DNA of 64,000 bases from Tissierellia bacterium (GCA_030535395.1 JAUNLK010000007.1:1-64000), one strand, 5' to 3'. Shown: positions 8,056 through 17,204, counted from the stretch's first letter. Program-made: numbers and translations. The notes: generated by a model not told the origin, from the sequence alone.

Positions 8056-10446
8056 CTAACGAAGGGTCGCCCCCAATTGCTTTTCAGCGTCCTCTAAAAT
8101 GCCCTGAACCAGGGGTTGAATCTCCTCGTCCTTTAAGGTTCTCACGGGGCTGCGGAAGAGGAGGCTCACGGTGACACTCTTCTTGCCCTCTGCCACCCCC
8201 GTGCCGGAGTAGACATCCACCACTTTGGCCTCGGCCAAAAGTTCGTCCCCTCGGGAGCGGATGACACTTTCGATTTCCGCCGCAGGCACTTTCAGGTCCA
8301 CCACCAACGCCAGGTCCCGCTCCATTCCCGGGAATCTGGGAATGGGGCTGTAGGTGATGCTGCTGTCGTAGTGGTTGACAATGGCGGTGAAGTCCAGCTC
8401 ACAGAGATAGGCCCGCTCTTTGAAGCCGTATTTTTCCAAGAGGGCCGGGTGGAGCTCCCCAAAGTAGCCCAGATGCTCTCCATTGTAGGAGACATCGGCC
8501 GCCCGGTACTTGTGGAAGAAGGGCAGGCTGTCGTGGGCCCTGTAGCTGAGGCCCTCGATTCCCAGAACTTTCAGGGTCTTTTCCAAGAGATCCTTGAGAT
8601 AGTAGAAGTCCTCGGGACCGTAGTAGCCCACGGCCAGTTTTTTGTACTCCCGGGGGAGGCCCTCGTCGTCGGTCTCCTTGGAGAAGACATTGCCGAATTC
8701 AAAGCCGTAGGCGGAGGGATTTTTCACATTGATATTCTTCACCAGAATGTCGAAGAGATTGGGCAGCAGGGTGGTGCGCATCACCGAGTATTCCTCGCCC
8801 AGGGGATTGATGAGGGTGACGGCATCCCTCAGGGGGTGATCCTTGGGGATTCCCAGGCGGTCAAAGGCCCCGGGGCCCATAAAGGAGTAGGTCATGAACT
8901 CATCGAAGCCGGCCCCCAGGAGGATCTCCTTGGCCCGCTGCTCCACTTTCCGGTACTTGGGCTTGCCCCCCCGGGTGAGCTCCCCGGAGAGGGGCTGGGG
9001 CTCGATGTTTTGGAAGCCGTAGACCCGGCCCACCTCCTCGGCCAGATCCTGCCAGATGGTGAGGTCCCGGCGGAAAGTGGGAATGGTGCAGTGGAGCTCA
9101 TCCCCATTTCGCTCCACGGCAACGTGGAGGAGGGTCAGATAGCGCTCCATGGCCTCGGGGGCAATCTCCGTGCCCAACAGGCCATTGATCTGGCTCACGG
9201 TGGCATCCACCGTCCAGGGCTCCTCCACCTTGGGATAGACGTCCATGGCCCCCTTGGCCACCTTGGCTGCTCCAATGGCCACGGCCAGTTCACAGACTCG
9301 GTCCACGGCCTTTTGGGGAATATCGGCACTGAGGCCCCGCTCGAACCTACTGGAGGCCTCGGTGCGAAGGCCCAGGCGCTTGGAGGTCTTGCGAATGTGG
9401 CCGTCGTCAAAGGCGGCCCCCTCCAAGAGGACGGTCCTTGTATTGGAGGTGATTTCACTGTCCAGGCCCCCCATGACCCCGGCAAGACCTATGGGTCCAG
9501 CCCCGTCACAGATGAGGAGATCGTCGGTGGTGAGCTTTCGCTCCACGCCGTCCAGGGTGGTGAGGGTCTCCCCCTCCCGGGCCTCTCGAACCAAGATCCG
9601 CTCCTCTGCCAGGGTGCTGAGATCGTAGGCGTGGAGGGGCTGGCCGTACTCCAGCATGGCGTAGTTGGTCAGGTCCACAATATTGTTGATGGGGCGAATC
9701 CCCGCCCCCATGAGGTCGTTTTGGAGCCACTGGGGCGAGGGCTCAATGACCACATCGGTGAGAAGGCGGCTGTAGAATCTCCGGGCGTGGGGGCTCTCCA
9801 GGGCAATGCCCGCCACCACATCCTCCATTGCCGTGTCGCTGTTTTCGGTGACGTGAATCTCCGGGAGGACCACGGGGCGGTCCAGGGCCGCTGCAGCCTC
9901 AATGGCCATCCCCGCCACACTGAGGCAGTCAGGGCGATTGGGGGTGATTTCAAATTCAATGACTTCCTGATCCAGTTCCAGGACTTCCCGGATGGGGGTA
10001 CCGGGCTCGTGGGCCTCGGGGAGAATGTGAATGCCGTCCCGGGACTCCTTGGGAATCACGCTGAGGTCAAAGCCCAGTTCCTCCAAAGAGCACATCATTC
10101 CCTGGCTCTCCACGCCACGGAGCTCGGAGGTCTTAATGATCACATCTCCGGCCAGGTGGGCCCCGTCCAGGGCCACGGGGACATAGGCCCCCTCAAAGAC
10201 ATTGGTGGCGCCGGTGGCAATTTGCACCTGCTTTTCCCCCACGTCAATTTGGCAGACCACCAGGCGGTCGGCATTGGGGTGGGGCTCCACGGAGAGGATT
10301 TTTCCCACCACCACGCCCTCCGCGTACTGATCCCGGGAGATGATGGACTCCACGTGATTGCCGGTATTGGTGATGAGATCGGAGAATTCCTTAATGGGTA
10401 CATCTATTTCAATGAATTTTTCCAGCCAAGCTTTAGGTAAGAACAT
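8056..10446 (-). CDS. pheT: Phenylalanyl-tRNA synthetase beta subunit
   Basis: Beta chain of the (alpha-beta)2 class II enzyme that attaches phenylalanine to tRNA-Phe. It has 796 residues, the normal bacterial length. An EMAP/tRNA-binding OB-fold occupies about residues 40-150 (HPNADRLVVCQIDVG). The B3/B4 editing region, the B5 domain and the catalytic-like core follow, and a ferredoxin-like anticodon-binding domain (SPIPRFPGMERDLALVVD) ends the chain. It starts 9 bases after pheS with an AGGAG site. Together with PheS it forms the complete enzyme. Confidence 0.97.
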   Translation of the reverse strand: MFLPKAWLEKFIEIDVPIKEFSDLITNTGNHVESIISRDQYAEGVVVGKILSVEPHPNADRLVVCQIDVGEKQVQIATGATNVFEGAYVPVALDGAHLAGDVIIKTSELRGVESQGMMCSLEELGFDLSVIPKESRDGIHILPEAHEPGTPIREVLELDQEVIEFEITPNRPDCLSVAGMAIEAAAALDRPVVLPEIHVTENSDTAMEDVVAGIALESPHARRFYSRLLTDVVIEPSPQWLQNDLMGAGIRPINNIVDLTNYAMLEYGQPLHAYDLSTLAEERILVREAREGETLTTLDGVERKLTTDDLLICDGAGPIGLAGVMGGLDSEITSNTRTVLLEGAAFDDGHIRKTSKRLGLRTEASSRFERGLSADIPQKAVDRVCELAVAIGAAKVAKGAMDVYPKVEEPWTVDATVSQINGLLGTEIAPEAMERYLTLLHVAVERNGDELHCTIPTFRRDLTIWQDLAEEVGRVYGFQNIEPQPLSGELTRGGKPKYRKVEQRAKEILLGAGFDEFMTYSFMGPGAFDRLGIPKDHPLRDAVTLINPLGEEYSVMRTTLLPNLFDILVKNINVKNPSAYGFEFGNVFSKETDDEGLPREYKKLAVGYYGPEDFYYLKDLLEKTLKVLGIEGLSYRAHDSLPFFHKYRAADVSYNGEHLGYFGELHPALLEKYGFKERAYLCELDFTAIVNHYDSSITYSPIPRFPGMERDLALVVDLKVPAAEIESVIRSRGDELLAEAKVVDVYSGTGVAEGKKSVTVSLLFRSPVRTLKDEEIQPLVQGILEDAEKQLGATLR

Positions 10447-10455
10447 AGCAACTCC

Positions 10456-11478
10456 TTAGAACTGTCTCAGGAAACGGGCGTCGTTTTCGAACATCAGACG
10501 AATGTTTTTGATTCCGTACTTCACCATGGCGATGCGGTCGATGCCCATGCCAAAGGCAAAACCGGAGTAGACCTCGGGGTCAATGCCGCAGTTTCTGAGG
10601 ACATTGGGGTGGACCACCCCGGCTCCCAAAAGCTCCATGCTCCAGCCGGTGAAATTACAGGTGGCACAGCCCTCTCCCCCGCAGACGGGGCAGGTGACGT
10701 CGATTTCAGTGGAGGGCTCCGTAAAGGGGAAGTAGTGGGGGCGGTAGCGGATCTCCAAGTCCTCGCCGAAGAATTCTTTAATGAAGATATTGAGGCTGCC
10801 AATGAGATTGGCCAGGGTGATGCCCTTGCCCACCACCAGTCCTTCAAATTGATGGAACATGGGAGAGTGGGTGTCGTCCACCTCGTCGTAGCGGAAGACC
10901 CGCCCACTGGAGACGATTCTCAAGGGGGCCCCGTACTCCTTCATGGCCCGAATTTGCATGGTGGAGGTGTGGGTCCTCAATAGATGCTCCGGAGAGATGT
11001 AAAAAGTGTCGGTGAGGTCCCGGGTGGGGTGATTGGCCGGGGAATTTAAGTGGTCGAAATTGTTGGCCACGGTGTCGATCTCGGGGCCGTCCACCACCTG
11101 AAAGCCCATTTCCACAAAGAGATCCTCCAGCTCCTCCTTGGTTTGGAGGAGGGGATGACGGTGACCGGTGCGAATGATGTCCCTACTGAGGGTGACATCT
11201 AAGTACTCCCCCTCCATCTTCTCGTCCATGCCCTTGGCCTTGAGGGCCTCCTGCTTTTCGGTGAGGAGCTTTTCGAGCTCTTCCCGAATGGCATTGCTCA
11301 TGGCACCCATGAGGGGCCGCTCCTCCTTGGAGAGTTTTCCCATCCCCCGAAGGATGGCCGTCATCTCTCCCTTTTTTCCGAAATACTTCACTCGAATACT
11401 TTCCAGCTTCTCCAGTGCCCCTGCCCCTTCAATCTCCCTAGTGGCCTCTGCTTTGAGGGCTTCCAAACGCTCCTTCAT
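10456..11478 (-). CDS. pheS: Phenylalanyl-tRNA synthetase alpha subunit
   Basis: Catalytic alpha chain of PheRS, 340 residues. A coiled-coil N-terminus that contacts tRNA (about 1-85) is followed by the class II core. Motif 2 appears as SGRVFRYDEVDDTHSPMFHQ and motif 3 as FGMGIDRIAM near the C-terminus. The phenylalanine-binding region FAFGMG is present. It is the first gene of the operon, with a promoter at 11559-11587 and an AGGAGG site right before the ATG. The leader is about 70 bases and carries no T-box, unlike many Bacillota pheST operons. Confidence 0.97.
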   Translation of the reverse strand: MKERLEALKAEATREIEGAGALEKLESIRVKYFGKKGEMTAILRGMGKLSKEERPLMGAMSNAIREELEKLLTEKQEALKAKGMDEKMEGEYLDVTLSRDIIRTGHRHPLLQTKEELEDLFVEMGFQVVDGPEIDTVANNFDHLNSPANHPTRDLTDTFYISPEHLLRTHTSTMQIRAMKEYGAPLRIVSSGRVFRYDEVDDTHSPMFHQFEGLVVGKGITLANLIGSLNIFIKEFFGEDLEIRYRPHYFPFTEPSTEIDVTCPVCGGEGCATCNFTGWSMELLGAGVVHPNVLRNCGIDPEVYSGFAFGMGIDRIAMVKYGIKNIRLMFENDARFLRQF

Positions 11479-11558
11479 GTTTCCTCCTAAACTCAGTTCC
11501 GTCTACGCTGTATTCCATGCGGGAAAACCGCAGATTGTCCCTATTCTGTGAATACCTT

Positions 11559-11587
11559 ATTTTATCATGACTACAGGGCCCTTTCAA
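11559..11587 (-). promoter_or_regulatory. pheS operon promoter
   Basis: TTGAAA at 11582-11587 and TAAAAT at 11559-11564 on the minus strand, 17 bases apart. Transcription would start about 70 bases before pheS. Confidence 0.65.
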
Positions 11588-11614
11588 TTTTTCCCAGAGA
11601 TCCCATTTTTCCCA

Positions 11615-11643
11615 TTGCCTAATTGTTAGCCCTGTGTTAAGAT
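11615..11643 (+). promoter_or_regulatory. tRNA-Cys promoter
   Basis: TTGCCT at 11615-11620 and TAAGAT at 11638-11643 with a 17-base spacer. This places the start about 12 bases before the mature tRNA 5' end. It is divergent from the pheS promoter. Confidence 0.6.
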
Positions 11644-11662
11644 AGTTGAGCATTGGAAATTC

Positions 11663-11736
11663 GGTGGCATAGCCAAGTGGTAAGGCGCGGGTCTGCAACA
11701 CCCTTATCCCCAGTTCAAATCTGGGTGTCACCTCCA
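11663..11736 (+). tRNA. tRNA-Cys (GCA)
   Basis: Cloverleaf with acceptor GGTGGCA/TGTCACC, D-arm GCC/GGC, anticodon loop CTGCAAC (anticodon GCA), T-stem CCCAG/CTGGG, discriminator U at 11733 and encoded CCA at 11734-11736. The anticodon stem CGGGT/ACCCT has a C-U mismatch at the top pair (27-43). Its own promoter and terminator flank it. Confidence 0.95.
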
Positions 11737-11741
11737 AAACG

Positions 11742-11773
11742 AGGCAATGTCTGTTTCAGGCATTGCCTTTTTT
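11742..11773 (+). terminator. tRNA-Cys terminator
   Basis: AGGCAATG at 11742-11749 pairs with CATTGCCT at 11761-11768, followed by a T-run to 11773. Confidence 0.85.
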
Positions 11774-11794
11774 CTTGGCCCTCACTCTGGGCAC

Positions 11795-11823
11795 AAAAAA
11801 AGAGAAACGCCGGAGCGCTTCTC
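11795..11823 (-). terminator. tRNA-Gly terminator
   Basis: On the minus strand GAGAAGCGC (11823-11815) pairs with GCGTTTCTC (11810-11802), loop TCCG, followed by seven U (11801-11795). Confidence 0.85.
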
Positions 11824-11830
11824 TCAAATT

Positions 11831-11905
11831 TGGAGCGGAAAACGAGATTCGAACTCGCGACCCTCGCCTTGGCAAGGCGATGCTCTACCACTGAGCCATT
11901 TCCGC
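11831..11905 (-). tRNA. tRNA-Gly (GCC)
   Basis: Minus-strand cloverleaf starting GCGGAAATGG with anticodon stem TCGCC/GGCGA and loop TTGCCAA (anticodon GCC), T-loop TTCGAAT, discriminator U and encoded CCA. A promoter (TTGTCA, 17 bases, TAAAAT) lies directly upstream at 11918-11946 and a terminator directly downstream, so it is a single-gene unit. Confidence 0.96.
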
Positions 11906-11976
11906 AGGAACATTTAGTATTTTACCATGGCTTTACAATTTTGACAACACTTTTTTATGAAGGGAAGATGATTTAA

Positions 11977-13269
11977 TTGAGAAAATTAATCGGCAATCTG
12001 GATGAGGCCATGGAATGGCTCTATGACCGGGGATCCACGGGGATCACCACGGAGGAGTTTTCCCTGAAGAGCATGAACCATCTCCTCGCTGCCCTGGACA
12101 ATCCCCAAAATGCCACTCCCGCCTTCCACGTGGCGGGGACCAATGGCAAGGGCTCCACCAGTCACTTCCTCCACTCCGTCCTCAGCCGCCGCCACAGGGT
12201 GGGGCTGTTCATCTCCCCCTTTATGGATTCCATACTGGAGTCCATCTCCATTAATGGCGTGTCCATCTCCCGGGAGGATTTTCTGAACTATCTCAATGAG
12301 CTCATTCCCATCATTGAGGCCCAGGACCGAGAGGGCTATCACTGCACCTACTTCGAGGTCCTCACCACCATTATGTTTCTCTACTTCCGGGATGAAATGG
12401 TGGACTTCGCCGTCCTGGAGGTGGGCCTGGGGGGCATTTTGGACTCCACCAATGTCATTGAAAAGCCCCTGGCCTCTCTCATCACCACCATCTCCCTGGA
12501 CCACACCCAAATTTTAGGGGACAGCTTGGGGGAAATCGCCTCTGCCAAGGGGGGCATCATCAAGGAGGGCCGTCCAGTCTATGTCTATCCCCAGGAGCCG
12601 GAGGCGGAGGAAGTCCTCCGGGCCGTGGCGGAGGAGAAACACAGCCCCTACTCTACCTTCTCCCCCCGGGAAGTTCAGGTGAAAGAGATCTCCCTGGGCA
12701 AGACGGTCTTCGATTTTCGGGGCTACCAAGATGTGAGCCTGAGCCTCACTGGGGCCCATCAGGCGAAAAATGCTGCCCTGGCCCTCATGGTGCTGGAGGA
12801 TTTCAGGGAGGAGCTCTCCCTCAGCCGGGAGGACATCTACCAGGGCCTCCGTAAGAGCAGCAATCCCGGGCGAATGGAGGTCCTCCAGGAGGAGCCTCTG
12901 GTTTTGGTGGACGGCAGCCACAATCCCCAGTCCATTGTGGCCATGAAGGAGACCCTCCGGGGAATCCCCCACGGAAAGATCATCCTGGGCTTCAGCCTCC
13001 TCAGGGACAAGGACGCCGCCGCCATCCTGAGAGAGCTCTCCGGCCTCACCGACACCGTGGTCCTCACCCCCATCAACTACCCGGGGAGGGCCTATGGGCT
13101 TGATGAGCTAAGGGAGCTGGCCCAGGGCCACTTTTCCACCATCTACGGGGAGGAGGACCTTCAAAGGGCCTATGAGCGCTCCCTCTCCCTGGCGGCACCT
13201 GGGGATGTGGTCCTCTGGTGCGGCTCCCTGTACTTGGTTCGGGACCTCCTCCACCTCAAGAAAAAATAA
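11977..13269 (+). CDS. folC: Bifunctional folylpolyglutamate synthase/dihydrofolate synthase
   Basis: Mur-ligase-like enzyme that makes dihydrofolate from dihydropteroate and glutamate and extends the folate polyglutamate tail. It has 430 residues, the typical length. The P-loop GTNGKGST is at about 54-61, the folate loop LFISPF at about 76, and the glutamate-ligase domain begins near LVDGSHNPQS. The start is TTG at 11977 with a weak GAAGGGAAG site, 9-16 bases upstream. It is a single plus-strand gene closed by a strong terminator. A TTGACA box at 11942-11947 may belong to its promoter, but the -10 is poor. Confidence 0.95.
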   Translation: MRKLIGNLDEAMEWLYDRGSTGITTEEFSLKSMNHLLAALDNPQNATPAFHVAGTNGKGSTSHFLHSVLSRRHRVGLFISPFMDSILESISINGVSISREDFLNYLNELIPIIEAQDREGYHCTYFEVLTTIMFLYFRDEMVDFAVLEVGLGGILDSTNVIEKPLASLITTISLDHTQILGDSLGEIASAKGGIIKEGRPVYVYPQEPEAEEVLRAVAEEKHSPYSTFSPREVQVKEISLGKTVFDFRGYQDVSLSLTGAHQAKNAALALMVLEDFREELSLSREDIYQGLRKSSNPGRMEVLQEEPLVLVDGSHNPQSIVAMKETLRGIPHGKIILGFSLLRDKDAAAILRELSGLTDTVVLTPINYPGRAYGLDELRELAQGHFSTIYGEEDLQRAYERSLSLAAPGDVVLWCGSLYLVRDLLHLKKK

Positions 13270-13277
13270 TGGCATGG

Positions 13278-13313
13278 AAAAAGCACTCCCCCGTTCATGG
13301 GGGAGTGCTTTTT
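13278..13313. terminator. Bidirectional terminator between folC and hslO
   Basis: A perfect stem pairs 13278-13292 (AAAAAGCACTCCCCC) with 13299-13313 (the complement, ending in a T-run). With A-run and T-run on opposite sides it can stop both folC (+) and the hslO operon (-). Confidence 0.9.
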
Positions 13314-13335
13314 TGGTGTGCAAGATTATTTGTCA

Positions 13336-14223
13336 TTAGCCCTGGCTGGCAATGCGGTGGATCTCCTCCAGTTCCGCCTCATCCAGGTGATAGCTGCTAT
13401 TGCAGAAGTGGCAGTGGACTTCCGCCCCGTGGTCCTCATCGATGATGGTGCGAATCTCATCGGGGTGAAGGGCGGAGAGGGAGTCCATGACCTTCTCCTT
13501 GGAGCACTCACAGACGAAGTAGACATCGGATTCCTCCAGGATGTCCCACTCCACTTCGGGAAGCACGGCTTCCAAGAGCTCCCGGGGACCGTAGCCCTCT
13601 TCCAGAAGCTCGGTAATGGAGTGAACCTTGCCCAGGTGTCCCTCAATTTTCTTCAAAAACTCCTCATCGCAGCCGGGGAGGACCTCAATGATGAAGCCCC
13701 CGGCATTGCGGACGGAGGTGTCGGTGTCCACCAAAACCCCCAGGCCCACGGCCGAGGGAATCTGCTCGGACTGGAGGAGATAGTGGGCCACATCCTCCCC
13801 AATTTCTCCACTCACCAGTTCCACTTTTCCCACATAGGGCTCCCGGACCCCCAGGTCCATGACCACGGAGAGGGTGCCCTCATTGCCCACGAGACCCCCC
13901 ACGTCCAGGTGTCCGTCGGATTTTGGGGGAAGATCCGCCTCGGGATGGGCCACATAGCCCTTAATGAAGCCATTGTTTCTCCCGGTGACTAAGATCTGTC
14001 CCACGGGACCATTGCCCTTGATATTGAGACTCAAAGACTCCCCCTCCCCCTTGAGTTTGCTCCTCAAAAGGAGACCCGCAGTGAGGGCCCGGCCCAAGGC
14101 CGCCGTGGCCGTGGGGCTGGTCTGATGGGTGATGCGCGCAGTTTCCACGGTGTCGGTGGAGCGCACTACGCTGGCGCGAATATTTCTGCCCCGGTCCATA
14201 GCCCGGAGTAAGTGATCCTTCAT
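13336..14223 (-). CDS. hslO: Redox-regulated chaperone Hsp33
   Basis: Cytoplasmic holdase that becomes active when oxidative stress releases its zinc and forms disulfides. It has 295 residues. The N-terminal core contains the family-typical TSPTATAALGR and the C-terminal redox switch keeps all four cysteines: C238-E-C240 and C271-H-F-C274. It is the last gene of a minus-strand operon; the methyltransferase stop is 1 base upstream of its ATG. An AGGAAG site overlaps the upstream stop. Confidence 0.95.
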   Translation of the reverse strand: MKDHLLRAMDRGRNIRASVVRSTDTVETARITHQTSPTATAALGRALTAGLLLRSKLKGEGESLSLNIKGNGPVGQILVTGRNNGFIKGYVAHPEADLPPKSDGHLDVGGLVGNEGTLSVVMDLGVREPYVGKVELVSGEIGEDVAHYLLQSEQIPSAVGLGVLVDTDTSVRNAGGFIIEVLPGCDEEFLKKIEGHLGKVHSITELLEEGYGPRELLEAVLPEVEWDILEESDVYFVCECSKEKVMDSLSALHPDEIRTIIDEDHGAEVHCHFCNSSYHLDEAELEEIHRIASQG

Positions 14224-14224
14224 A

Positions 14225-14974
14225 TTACTTCCTTTCTGCTATGAACACCCACTTGTCCCTTCCCTCCCCTCCGGGAGCCAGGGTGTAGCCATCGGTGATG
14301 GCCAGGAGCCGAAAGCCCGTTTTGTCCAAGAGCCCCTTGAGGCTCTCTAGGGAACGGGCATACTCCCTGTGTTCCTCCTGATAGCGGGTGTAGGTGTCCT
14401 CCTCTACTTGTAAAAATATATTCAGGTCGTAGATGTGGACGCCCCCCTGGGGATCAAATTCATTCTCCCAGGTGAGGAGATAGTCCTCCCCCTGGCGCAC
14501 TTCCGTGTGGCCGTCCAATTGTCCCTGAAAATACTCTGCCGTATTGTAGTCGAAGACAAACAGACCCCCCTCCTTTAAGTGGCGGTGGACCCTCTCAAAG
14601 GAATTGAGGATCTGCTCATCAGTTTCCAGATAATTGTACCCATCACAGAGGCATGTAATCAGGTGGAAGTCGTGGGAGAAGTGGAAGCTGCTCAGGTCCA
14701 TTTGATAGAGCTTCACCCGGGGATTTCGGTAGAGGCGCTGATAGGCGAGAGCCAGCATGGCCTCGGAGCGGTCGAAGCCCTCCACTCTGCCCAGGCTGCT
14801 GAGGTGCTGGCTGAGCTTGCCGGTGCCCATGGCCATTTCCAGAATCTCCAGCTCCCCGCTGAGCTCGCTGTAGCTTTTCAGGACTTCCCTTAAGAAGGCA
14901 AAGACCTGGGGATAGTTGTAGTTGTCCATGACCTCATCGTAGATTTGAGCGAAGGGACCGTAGATTTCAGACAC
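14225..14974 (-). CDS. Class I SAM-dependent methyltransferase
   Basis: A 249-residue cytoplasmic methyltransferase of unknown substrate. The glycine-rich SAM motif appears as ILEMAMGTGKLSQHL near residue 45, followed by an acidic residue ending strand 2 (EGFD) and a post-motif (HLITCLCDGYNYL) near residue 105. The family resembles small-molecule methyltransferases found in Bacillota near hslO or rsfS/comE loci. It overlaps the sirtuin gene by 8 bases, so the two are probably translated together. No target can be deduced from sequence alone. Confidence 0.85.
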   Translation of the reverse strand: MSEIYGPFAQIYDEVMDNYNYPQVFAFLREVLKSYSELSGELEILEMAMGTGKLSQHLSSLGRVEGFDRSEAMLALAYQRLYRNPRVKLYQMDLSSFHFSHDFHLITCLCDGYNYLETDEQILNSFERVHRHLKEGGLFVFDYNTAEYFQGQLDGHTEVRQGEDYLLTWENEFDPQGGVHIYDLNIFLQVEEDTYTRYQEEHREYARSLESLKGLLDKTGFRLLAITDGYTLAPGGEGRDKWVFIAERK

Positions 14975-15698
14975 CCAGTACCTCCAATAGTTCGGTGAAG
15001 ACCTCCCCCGCCTTTCTCTGAATCTTCACCTTGCTGATCATGTCGTAGGGGGTGTCGTCCATATTGATAATGAGAAGATTTGGCACATAGCGAGGGAGAT
15101 AGGCCACGGGCATCACCTGAAGGGAGGAGCCCACCACCAAGAGGGTGTCGGCCCGCTCCACCGCCGCCATGGCCCGGTCAAAGGCCGGGGGCATGGCATC
15201 GCCAAAGAGAACCACATCGGTCCTGAGAGTGCCCCCGCACTGGGGACAGCGGGGGGGAATCTCCCCCTGCTGCACCTTCTCGTCCATTACCTGAAAGTCC
15301 CCGGTGAAGGAGCAGGACTGGCAGTGAATGGTGGCGGCGTCCCCGTGGACGGCCAGGACGTCCTTGGTCCCCGCCTTCTCGTGGAGGTGGTCAATATTTT
15401 GGGTGATGACCTCGTGTACCAGCCCCGCCTCCTGGAGGCGGACAATGGCCTCGTGGGCCCTGTTGGGCTCCTTCCCCTCCAGGTCCTTGAAAATTTGATA
15501 GCCCTCTTTGTAGAAGCGCTGGGGGTCGCCGTCCTGGACCGAGGCGGAGAGGGCATCGGAGGCCAGGACATTGCCATAGTAGCCGGAAGTGGAGCGGAAG
15601 TCAGGGATGCCGGATTCAGTGGAGATCCCCGCTCCAGTGAGGACCACTGTGTACTTTGCCTTTTTGAGATATTGCGCTAAATCTTGTACCGAATCCAT
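14967..15698 (-). CDS. cobB: NAD-dependent protein deacetylase, sirtuin
   Basis: Sir2-family enzyme that removes acyl groups from lysines while consuming NAD. It has 243 residues. Visible are GAGIS at 22-26, the NAD-binding PDFR at 32-35, QNID at 100-103, the catalytic His118 in VHGD, and a zinc site with Cys126, Cys129, Cys151 and Cys154. A strong AGGAGG site precedes the ATG. Acetylated acetyl-CoA synthetase is a common target in other bacteria, but no such gene is in the window. Confidence 0.95.
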   Translation of the reverse strand: MDSVQDLAQYLKKAKYTVVLTGAGISTESGIPDFRSTSGYYGNVLASDALSASVQDGDPQRFYKEGYQIFKDLEGKEPNRAHEAIVRLQEAGLVHEVITQNIDHLHEKAGTKDVLAVHGDAATIHCQSCSFTGDFQVMDEKVQQGEIPPRCPQCGGTLRTDVVLFGDAMPPAFDRAMAAVERADTLLVVGSSLQVMPVAYLPRYVPNLLIINMDDTPYDMISKVKIQRKAGEVFTELLEVLGV

Positions 15699-15707
15699 AA
15701 TTCCTCC

Positions 15708-16571
15708 TTAAAACGATTGGGGCAGAGTCACCCGAAAGTACATACTCACAATGATAAACAGCCAAAAAAGATCTTGGGGGGAGAGTTTCCGCAAGTGGAC
15801 CCGGGGCCTTCTCACAAGCCTCAGGGAGTAGCGGCTCAAAAGATAGAGGCCCAGGGCAGTGAGCAGGACCAATAGCAAAATCATGGCCCGCTCCAGCCCC
15901 CCCAGGGCCTGAACGAAGACTTGGCGCTCCAACAGCACCCGGGCCTCGGGGGTGTAGAAGTGGAGAAAGATGATCCCCAGGCTATTGTAAAAAAAGTGCC
16001 CCGCCACCACCAGGGGATAGGAGCCCCCGTAGAGATAGATCTGGGAGAGGACCACCCCCAGAATGAAGGGGGCCAGGACATTGTGGAGATCAAAGTGAAA
16101 GAGGGAGAAGATCACTCCAGAGAGGAGGACGCAGAGGCCCAGCCCATAGGAGCGGAGAAAACGCAGTAAAATATCCCGGAAGAAAAACTCCTCCGTCACT
16201 GCGGGAAAGAGGCCCAGGAGGAGAATTTTAAAGGGAAGGCTGTATCCCCCCTGGAGGAGGCCCTCCCCCCGGTACATCTCGGGGAGAAAGTCCCCCACCA
16301 GCTCCAGGTACAGGCCATTTAAAAGGGTGCAGAGGGGAAAGAGCCACAGAATGAGCAGGCCCACCTCCACCCAGGTCCGCCCCTTCACCGGCTTTGTCGC
16401 CAGTTTGAAGCCCCACTTCCGGTGGAGATAGACTGCCGGGGCAAAGATCATGAGCCCGTCCCCCACCAGTACCCCCAAAATGGGATGGAGCCCCCCAAAG
16501 AAGCCCCCCACCCCCAGGTACAGGGCCATCCAAATGGCCAGGGTAAAAAAGGGGGAGATTTTAGTCTTCAT
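15708..16571 (-). CDS. CPBP-family intramembrane metalloprotease
   Basis: Membrane protein of 287 residues with about eight hydrophobic segments. The CPBP/ABI (PF02517) motifs are present: EEFFFR near residue 141, FSLFHFD near residue 170, and a third conserved Asn/His stretch (AGHFFYNSLG) near residue 210. These form the glutamate/histidine active site of type II CAAX-like proteases. Bacterial members process signal or bacteriocin-immunity substrates; this substrate is unknown. The start overlaps the hpt stop by 11 bases, so it is co-transcribed with hpt. Confidence 0.9.
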   Translation of the reverse strand: MKTKISPFFTLAIWMALYLGVGGFFGGLHPILGVLVGDGLMIFAPAVYLHRKWGFKLATKPVKGRTWVEVGLLILWLFPLCTLLNGLYLELVGDFLPEMYRGEGLLQGGYSLPFKILLLGLFPAVTEEFFFRDILLRFLRSYGLGLCVLLSGVIFSLFHFDLHNVLAPFILGVVLSQIYLYGGSYPLVVAGHFFYNSLGIIFLHFYTPEARVLLERQVFVQALGGLERAMILLLVLLTALGLYLLSRYSLRLVRRPRVHLRKLSPQDLFWLFIIVSMYFRVTLPQSF

Positions 16572-17088
16572 CTACATAGGTGTAAATGTAGGGCACATTC
16601 CGGTAGTGGGACTCATAGTCCAGGCCAAAGCCCACAATGAACACATCTTCAATGGTGAAGGCGGCGTAGTCGGCGTGAAAATCCACCTCCCTCCGAGAGG
16701 GCTTGTCCAAGAGGACCACGGAGGTGACACTGGCAGGCCCCATGGACTTCATATACTCCACCACCGATTCCATGGTCCTGCCGGAATCCACAATGTCGTC
16801 GATGATGAGGACGTGGCGGTCCTTCACCTGGGCCCTGAGATTGCCGAAGATTTTCACATTCCCGGTGCTCACCTCCTGGTGCTCGTAGCTGGAGGTGGTG
16901 AGAAAGTCGATCTCCATGCGGGTCTTCATCTCCCGGACCAAGTCCGCGGCAAATACAAAGCCTCCCCGAAGGAGGGGCACCACCAAGAGGTCCACCCCCT
17001 GGAATCTCTCGTCCAGTTCCCCGGCCAGTTCCACTACTCTCTTTTCAATTTCTTTCCGCTCAATGAGTATTTTTTCCGTTTTAGCCAT
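16561..17088 (-). CDS. hpt: Hypoxanthine phosphoribosyltransferase
   Basis: Purine salvage enzyme that forms IMP or GMP from hypoxanthine or guanine and PRPP. With the chosen ATG (17086-17088, AGGGAGG five bases upstream) it has 175 residues, the usual size; an in-frame ATG 30 bases upstream lacks a ribosome site. The PRPP motif DDIVDSGRT lies at about 97-105 and the PPi loop PLLRGG near residue 38. It is the first gene of the operon hpt-CPBP-cobB-methyltransferase-hslO. A -10 TATAAT is at 17117-17122 without a good -35. It fits the nucleoside importer at 31504-36315. Confidence 0.95.
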   Translation of the reverse strand: MAKTEKILIERKEIEKRVVELAGELDERFQGVDLLVVPLLRGGFVFAADLVREMKTRMEIDFLTTSSYEHQEVSTGNVKIFGNLRAQVKDRHVLIIDDIVDSGRTMESVVEYMKSMGPASVTSVVLLDKPSRREVDFHADYAAFTIEDVFIVGFGLDYESHYRNVPYIYTYVDED

Positions 17089-17204
17089 AGCTACCTCCCT
17101 AAGTATCTTTCCCTTCATTATATCAAAGGGAGAAAAAATTTTTCATCCCCCTCCCCCCTTGGGAAGAGAAAGTGGAAAAATTTCACCCCTGGTTCCTTCG
17201 GGCA

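Noticed and set aside
8371..10440. Long plus-strand frame opposite pheT
   Set aside because: pheT is unmistakable on the other strand; the frame is a codon-bias shadow.
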